From assembly GCF_938045225.1 (NCBI RefSeq), contig NZ_CALINL010000203.1, forward strand, positions 1-8,041: a stretch of 8,041 nt of DNA. Reading direction: 5' to 3'. This document shows positions 5,420 to 8,041 of the stretch, piece after piece (within the stretch, counting starts at the first letter, position 1; every line of letters begins with the position of its first letter). A program made the position numbers and the translations under genes. This stretch comes from an uncultured Campylobacter sp. Lineage in GTDB: Bacteria > Campylobacterota > Campylobacteria > Campylobacterales > Campylobacteraceae. The notes beneath the pieces are model-generated. The model did no database searches. It saw only the letters and a program-made list of their open reading frames with translations, and was not told where the DNA came from.

Positions 5420-6683
5420 TATATCTATCATAAAACTCATATCTTTTTTCTTTTTTGCTGCGCTCATTACGGTAAATTTGGCATTTTTTATCGAATCAAA
5501 AAAGCAGATTAGAGACGCAGAGTATCATACTTATGAGCGTTTTATGCTGGGTATGCGTATACGAGGACAAGTAGAAGGCAACGCGGCTAAACAACTAGCG
5601 CAAATAGGTCTTAAAAGTAGCGAGCTTGATCCTATTAAGATCAGGCAAGGCGGAGAGAAAATTTATAGCGACTCCTATGCTGATATGATAAGGTATAACA
5701 AAAAGTTTTATTTTGTGCCTAGATTTTCTTCTATCGATCCAAAAATGTTTTCGCGCATTATGGATGCGGCAGGGCTTAATATATCAAGCAAAGATGACAT
5801 AGCAAAAAACGATGTGCCTTTAGAAAATTTAGAAGAAATTTCTTCAAATGGCATTTGGATACTTTGGCTTGTAGTAAATATCGTGATGGTCGCATTTTTT
5901 ATAGTCGTTTTGAAAAAACTGCTAAGGCTTAGAAATTTAAAAAATATGATAAGAAGAGCAGGCGAGGAGGATAAATTTAGGCTGATAAAAGTAGAGGCAA
6001 ACGACGAAATAGGCCAAATCGCTGGCGAATTTAACACGACTATGCAAAAGATAGACGCCATAAAACAGGCTAGAGCACTCTTTTTGCGCAATATCTTGCA
6101 TGAATTTCGCAACCCGATAATGAAAGGGCGGATCATGGCGGACATGATAGCTGAAATTTTACAAGATGATAAGGCGGGAGATAGGTTAAAACAAATTTTT
6201 ATAAGGCTAGAGATGATACTGGGCGAAGTCGTCAAGGTCGAAAAACTAGTATCGAGCGAGTGGGAGCTTAAAAAGAACAAGCACCGAGTCATAGACATCG
6301 TCGATCACTCGGTAGATATGCTTTTACTAAAAGATACAAGCCGCATAGAGGTGCAAGCAGATGGCGATATAAGCGCTGTTGAGGTTGATTTTGAGCTTTA
6401 TGCGACAGGAGTTAAAAATTTGATCGATAACGCCTTAAAATACTCAAGCGACAAGGTTGTTGTCACTATAGATAAAAGTGCTCTGTGCATAAGTAGCGTG
6501 GGAGACGAGCTTGAGCCAGAAAGACTTGAGTTTGATAGGGCGTTTAACAGAAGAGTAGAAACTTCAAATTCTGGACTTGGGCTTGGACTTTACATAGCAA
6601 ATCAAATTTTCAAAAAGCACGGCCATACACTAAAATACAAACACGAAGATGGTAAAAATATTTTTATGATATATTTCGTCTAA
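5412..6683 (+). CDS. Sensor histidine kinase, ArsS-like
   Basis: The product has 423 residues. Transmembrane helix 1 is at about 6-26. A periplasmic sensor segment of roughly 120 residues follows (about 27-146), then transmembrane helix 2 at about 147-169, a HAMP-like linker (about 170-220) and the kinase core. The H-box is LHEFRNPIMKGR with phospho-His230; the following ExxN suits both kinase and phosphatase activity. The N-box NLIDNALKYSS has Asn340, and the G2 box GLGLGLY begins at residue 388. The ATP lid is short and lacks a classical DxGxG (it reads SSVGDELEPERLEF), as is usual in ArsS-type kinases of Helicobacter and Campylobacter. The start ATG at 5412 lies inside the regulator gene, with an 8-nt overlap and only a weak distant AGGG before it, so translational coupling is likely. 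The periplasmic domain resembles no sensor fold I recognise. The signal may be the operon's substrate, but this is only positional inference. Confidence 0.92.
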   Translation: MRNISIIKLISFFFFAALITVNLAFFIESKKQIRDAEYHTYERFMLGMRIRGQVEGNAAKQLAQIGLKSSELDPIKIRQGGEKIYSDSYADMIRYNKKFYFVPRFSSIDPKMFSRIMDAAGLNISSKDDIAKNDVPLENLEEISSNGIWILWLVVNIVMVAFFIVVLKKLLRLRNLKNMIRRAGEEDKFRLIKVEANDEIGQIAGEFNTTMQKIDAIKQARALFLRNILHEFRNPIMKGRIMADMIAEILQDDKAGDRLKQIFIRLEMILGEVVKVEKLVSSEWELKKNKHRVIDIVDHSVDMLLLKDTSRIEVQADGDISAVEVDFELYATGVKNLIDNALKYSSDKVVVTIDKSALCISSVGDELEPERLEFDRAFNRRVETSNSGLGLGLYIANQIFKKHGHTLKYKHEDGKNIFMIYFV

Positions 6684-6967
6684 CTTCTAAACAAATTAGG
6701 AAGGTATTTGCAAATTTGCATAATCAACAAACAATAATATAAAATTAGCCTTAGACTTATCGACTGACGTTAGTATAGATGCACTAAAAGACAGAAACAG
6801 CAGTAATGCGATAAAATAAAAACTCTTAGCCAATACTCCAAAAAGCAAGAAGCTAGCTAGCGACGATATATTAAGACACAATAGTACGGATATAGCAAAA
6901 ATAAGGTAATATCAGCAAGCAGTAAACAATCGTGGAGCGATATCTAAAATATAGAAATGCGTAACAA
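6684..6967 (+). other. AT-rich spacer with a degenerate reading frame (possible gene remnant)
   Basis: No intact gene is visible in these 284 nt and there is no clear terminator after the kinase gene. One plus-strand frame (6724-6951) reads fairly protein-like, for example LDLSTDVSIDALKDRNSSN and KLLANTPKSKKLASDDIL. It has no start codon and is cut by TAA at 6817 and 6907 and TAG at 6952. It could be the decayed end of a larger gene or chance. A minus-strand frame over the same bases (6696-6881) is hydrophobic, but it starts with TTG, has no ribosome binding site, and looks like the complement of this frame. A short palindrome, TGCAAATTTGCA, lies at 6709-6720. Confidence 0.35.
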
Positions 6968-7159
6968 ATGAATGATTTAATAGGTTTTATTATTTTTGTT
7001 GAAGGAGTATCTATTATGATAGATCCCACTCCATCAATAAATCCTTTCGGTATACCAAAAGGATATACTATTCCTTATGGTCTAAATATACCGGTCGGGC
7101 TACTCATGATATTATTTGGTATATTTTTTATATACAAGGGGCTAAAAAATAATCAATAG
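6968..7159 (+). CDS. Small two-helix membrane protein, copy A of a duplicated pair
   Basis: The product has 63 residues and I do not recognise the family. It shows a hydrophobic helix at about 4-18 (LIGFIIFVEGVSIMI) and a second at about 41-59. A Pro/Gly-rich loop between them contains IDPTPSINPFGIPKG and IPYGLN, and the C-terminus is basic (YKGLKNN). It is about two-thirds identical to the product at 7850-8038. The first 31 nt of the two genes are identical, and most differences are conservative replacements (Ile/Leu/Val, Lys/Arg), which argues that it is a real, selected protein. No good Shine-Dalgarno precedes the ATG (GCGTAACAA), so expression is uncertain. A small hydrophobic protein of this kind could be an immunity protein, a toxin-like membrane peptide or an accessory subunit; nothing seen decides this. 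Confidence 0.6.
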   Translation: MNDLIGFIIFVEGVSIMIDPTPSINPFGIPKGYTIPYGLNIPVGLLMILFGIFFIYKGLKNNQ

Positions 7160-7388
7160 GACAAGCAGAGATGCTTTTGTCAACCCATCCACAGAGCCAT
7201 GTTCTCAGCTTAAAGATAGAACAAAAGATGTGGGTATAAATAGAATTCTTATAGAAGCTAGGGTTGGTGGATTTATGGGATTTACTACAAGTGGTGCCGG
7301 AGCAGCAGGAGAAAATATTAACCGCAAGACTATATTTGAAGTAGGTGTCAGACTGCCGGGCGACGTAATACAACTCAGATACGGGTAA
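7146..7388 (+). pseudogene. Orphan 3' fragment of an unidentified protein
   Basis: A frame of 80 codons stays open from just after TAA 7143-7145 to TAA 7386-7388. It has no ATG near its beginning: the first in-frame ATG is at 7275, with a GTG at 7230, and neither has a ribosome binding site. It overlaps the end of the small membrane-protein gene by 14 nt in another frame. The reading is protein-like, including DAFVNPSTEPC, INRILIEARVGGFMGFTTSG, a Gly/Ala turn, and the C-terminus VRLPGDVIQLRYG. It looks like the C-terminal end of a larger protein left behind by recombination, as orphan toxin ends do in polymorphic toxin loci. I cannot match it to a toxin family, and it could be a chance open frame. 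Confidence 0.35.
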
Positions 7389-7392
7389 TAAA

Positions 7393-7682
7393 AATGAAGA
7401 AATTTACGATAATTTTCAGTGGTTTATAGCAATATATTTCGTAGTACTACTTTTATAAAGCTACTAAAATACTTTTTTGGATAAATTTATTATATAGATG
7501 CACTTGGTTTTATCTTGGTATGTTTTTATGGATTTTTTGCAATAAAAAATGATATTAAAAAAAGCGACCTTACCAAGAAGAACCTAGAAAATATAGAGAT
7601 AAAGTATGGAAGTGTGGCGTTATTTTACACGATCGTAATTCTTCTAATTTGGCTAATGCTAATTTGTATAAGATATTTCTAA
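7393..7682 (+). pseudogene. Frameshifted gene for a small multi-helix membrane protein
   Basis: Three consecutive frames join into one sensible membrane protein of about 95 residues. Frame 1 from 7393 reads NEEIYDNFQWFIAIYFVVLL up to TAA 7456. Frame 2 (about 7451-7493) reads FYKATKILFWINLLY. Frame 3 from about 7494 reads DALGFILVCFYGFFAIKND and then a Lys-rich segment, KKSDLTKKNLENIEIKYG, followed by a helix ALFYTIVILLIWLMLICIRYF that ends at TAA 7680. The ATG at 7394, two codons from the first piece but in another frame, may be the old start. Each junction fits gain of one base or loss of two. The last piece has no good start codon, so the gene is probably dead. Its family is not recognised; three or four helices are likely. 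It follows directly after the orphan fragment. Confidence 0.45.
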
Positions 7683-7849
7683 AAAAGAATTTTAAAACAA
7701 TGGACGTTACAATAGGTGGCGTCTCTTTGGTACAAGCTATATTTGTATTTATAATGTGGGTTGGTTACAATGCCACAATATGATAGTAAATAAAAATGAT
7801 AAGCAGCACCGTCTAACAAATGGACAGTTAGTGTAAAAGTGAAAAATAA
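7683..7849 (+). other. Spacer before copy B with only very short frames
   Basis: Nothing I can call a gene is seen here. A 27-codon frame at 7700-7783 (MDVTIGGVSLVQAIFVFIMW and on to NATI) would encode one hydrophobic helix. It has only a weak A-rich stretch before it and overlaps equally plausible short frames. There is no clear promoter or Shine-Dalgarno for the gene at 7850. Confidence 0.35.
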
Positions 7850-8038
7850 ATGAATGATTTAATAGGTTTTATTATTTTTGCTGGAGGGCTGTCTATACTC
7901 ATAGATCCAGCTCCACCAATAAATATTTTTGGTCTGCCAAAAGGAGATGTTATCCCTTATGGTCTAAATATACCAGTGGGATCTGTCATGGCGTTGCTTG
8001 GCTTGCTTTTTATATATAGGGAGCTAAAAAGTAGTTGA
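7850..8038 (+). CDS. Small two-helix membrane protein, copy B of the duplicated pair
   Basis: The product has 62 residues, is paralogous to the protein at 6968-7159, and is of unknown function. Helix 1 is LIGFIIFAGGLSILI and helix 2 is about 41-58 (PVGSVMALLGLLFIYREL). The loop keeps IDPxPxINxFGxPKG and the invariant IPYGLNIPVG. By eye about 42 of 62 positions match copy A. The differences are mostly conservative in the helices, with looser positions in the loop (Tyr-Thr versus Asp-Val after PKG). It ends with TGA three bases before the window edge, so it is complete. The upstream sequence GTGAAAAATAA offers no strong ribosome binding site. The repeat of this gene behind a different stretch of fragments suggests a locus growing by duplication of a downstream accessory gene. 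Confidence 0.6.
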   Translation: MNDLIGFIIFAGGLSILIDPAPPINIFGLPKGDVIPYGLNIPVGSVMALLGLLFIYRELKSS

Positions 8039-8041
8039 AGG

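Larger units (their letters stand above)
6968..8038 (+). repeat. Divergent direct duplication of a ~190-nt gene
   Basis: Units at 6968-7159 and 7850-8038 lie in the same orientation, 690 nt apart. They share an identical 31-nt start and an identical 20-nt block encoding PYGLNIP near the middle, with diverged sequence between. Similarity stops near the start codons and is not seen in the flanks, so the duplication is old or the flanks have been replaced. Confidence 0.75.

Noticed and set aside
5708..6298. Long minus-strand open frame opposite the histidine kinase gene
   Set aside because: The plus-strand kinase has clear H, N and G boxes over the same region; the antisense frame is Ser/Ile/Phe-rich without domain features.
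6412..6560. Kinase regarded as defective for lack of a DxGxG box
   Set aside because: The short, degenerate ATP-lid segment is usual for ArsS-type kinases, and the N-box and GLGLGLY box are intact.
6696..6881. Minus-strand 61-codon hydrophobic frame
   Set aside because: It starts with TTG, has no ribosome binding site, and is antisense to a plus-strand frame of similar length; hydrophobic antisense frames are common opposite Asp/Lys/Ser-rich stretches.
7128..7373. Minus-strand 81-codon Cys/Ser-rich frame
   Set aside because: It is the complement of the plus-strand orphan fragment, with no ribosome site; the many Cys codons come from GCA/ACA-rich sequence read antisense.
1..8041. CRISPR array, tRNA, rRNA or insertion sequence
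   Set aside because: No regularly spaced repeats, no cloverleaf-like or ribosomal RNA sequence, and no transposase or terminal inverted repeats were seen on either strand.

Overview
The window looks like chromosomal DNA of an epsilonproteobacterium, most likely a host-associated Campylobacter of the C. concisus/curvus/rectus/showae type. This is inferred from the very frequent AAATTT and AAA codons, a T-rich extended -10 promoter (TGATATAAT), an ArsS-like sensor kinase, an OprD-like porin and multihaem cytochrome/flavoprotein respiratory genes. No species marker is present, so the species is not fixed.

Layout. (1) 1-690, plus strand: the 3' part of a putative siderophore-type esterase whose start lies outside the window. 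(2) 871-4601, minus strand: a compact operon, read porin -> Tat-exported flavoprotein reductase -> membrane-anchored pentahaem cytochrome c. The first gap is 21 nt, the second junction is an ATGA overlap, and a 9-bp-stem hairpin follows the last gene. (3) 4748-6683, plus strand: a divergently transcribed two-component system, an OmpR-family response regulator overlapping an ArsS-like histidine kinase by 8 nt. The 146-nt divergent spacer holds a candidate promoter on each strand and a perfect 22-bp AT-rich palindrome. (4) 6684-8041: an AT-rich, gene-poor stretch with two paralogous ~63-aa two-helix membrane proteins. Between and before them lie fragmentary reading frames, including a membrane protein that becomes readable only after two frame changes.

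How it may work together (inference). The operon has the parts of a periplasmic anaerobic respiratory chain. The porin would let a small, probably anionic substrate cross the outer membrane. The anchored NrfH/NapC-like cytochrome would take electrons from menaquinol. The Tat-exported FAD protein, a relative of fumarate, urocanate and methacrylate reductases, would reduce the substrate. The flavoprotein keeps the conserved catalytic arginine motif but lacks the histidine-containing motifs of true fumarate reductases, so the electron acceptor is probably not fumarate. The divergent two-component system is the obvious candidate regulator, and its regulator gene appears to be transcribed as a leaderless mRNA. 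The 3' region resembles a decayed accessory locus with duplicated small membrane-protein genes; a toxin/immunity remnant is possible but unproven.
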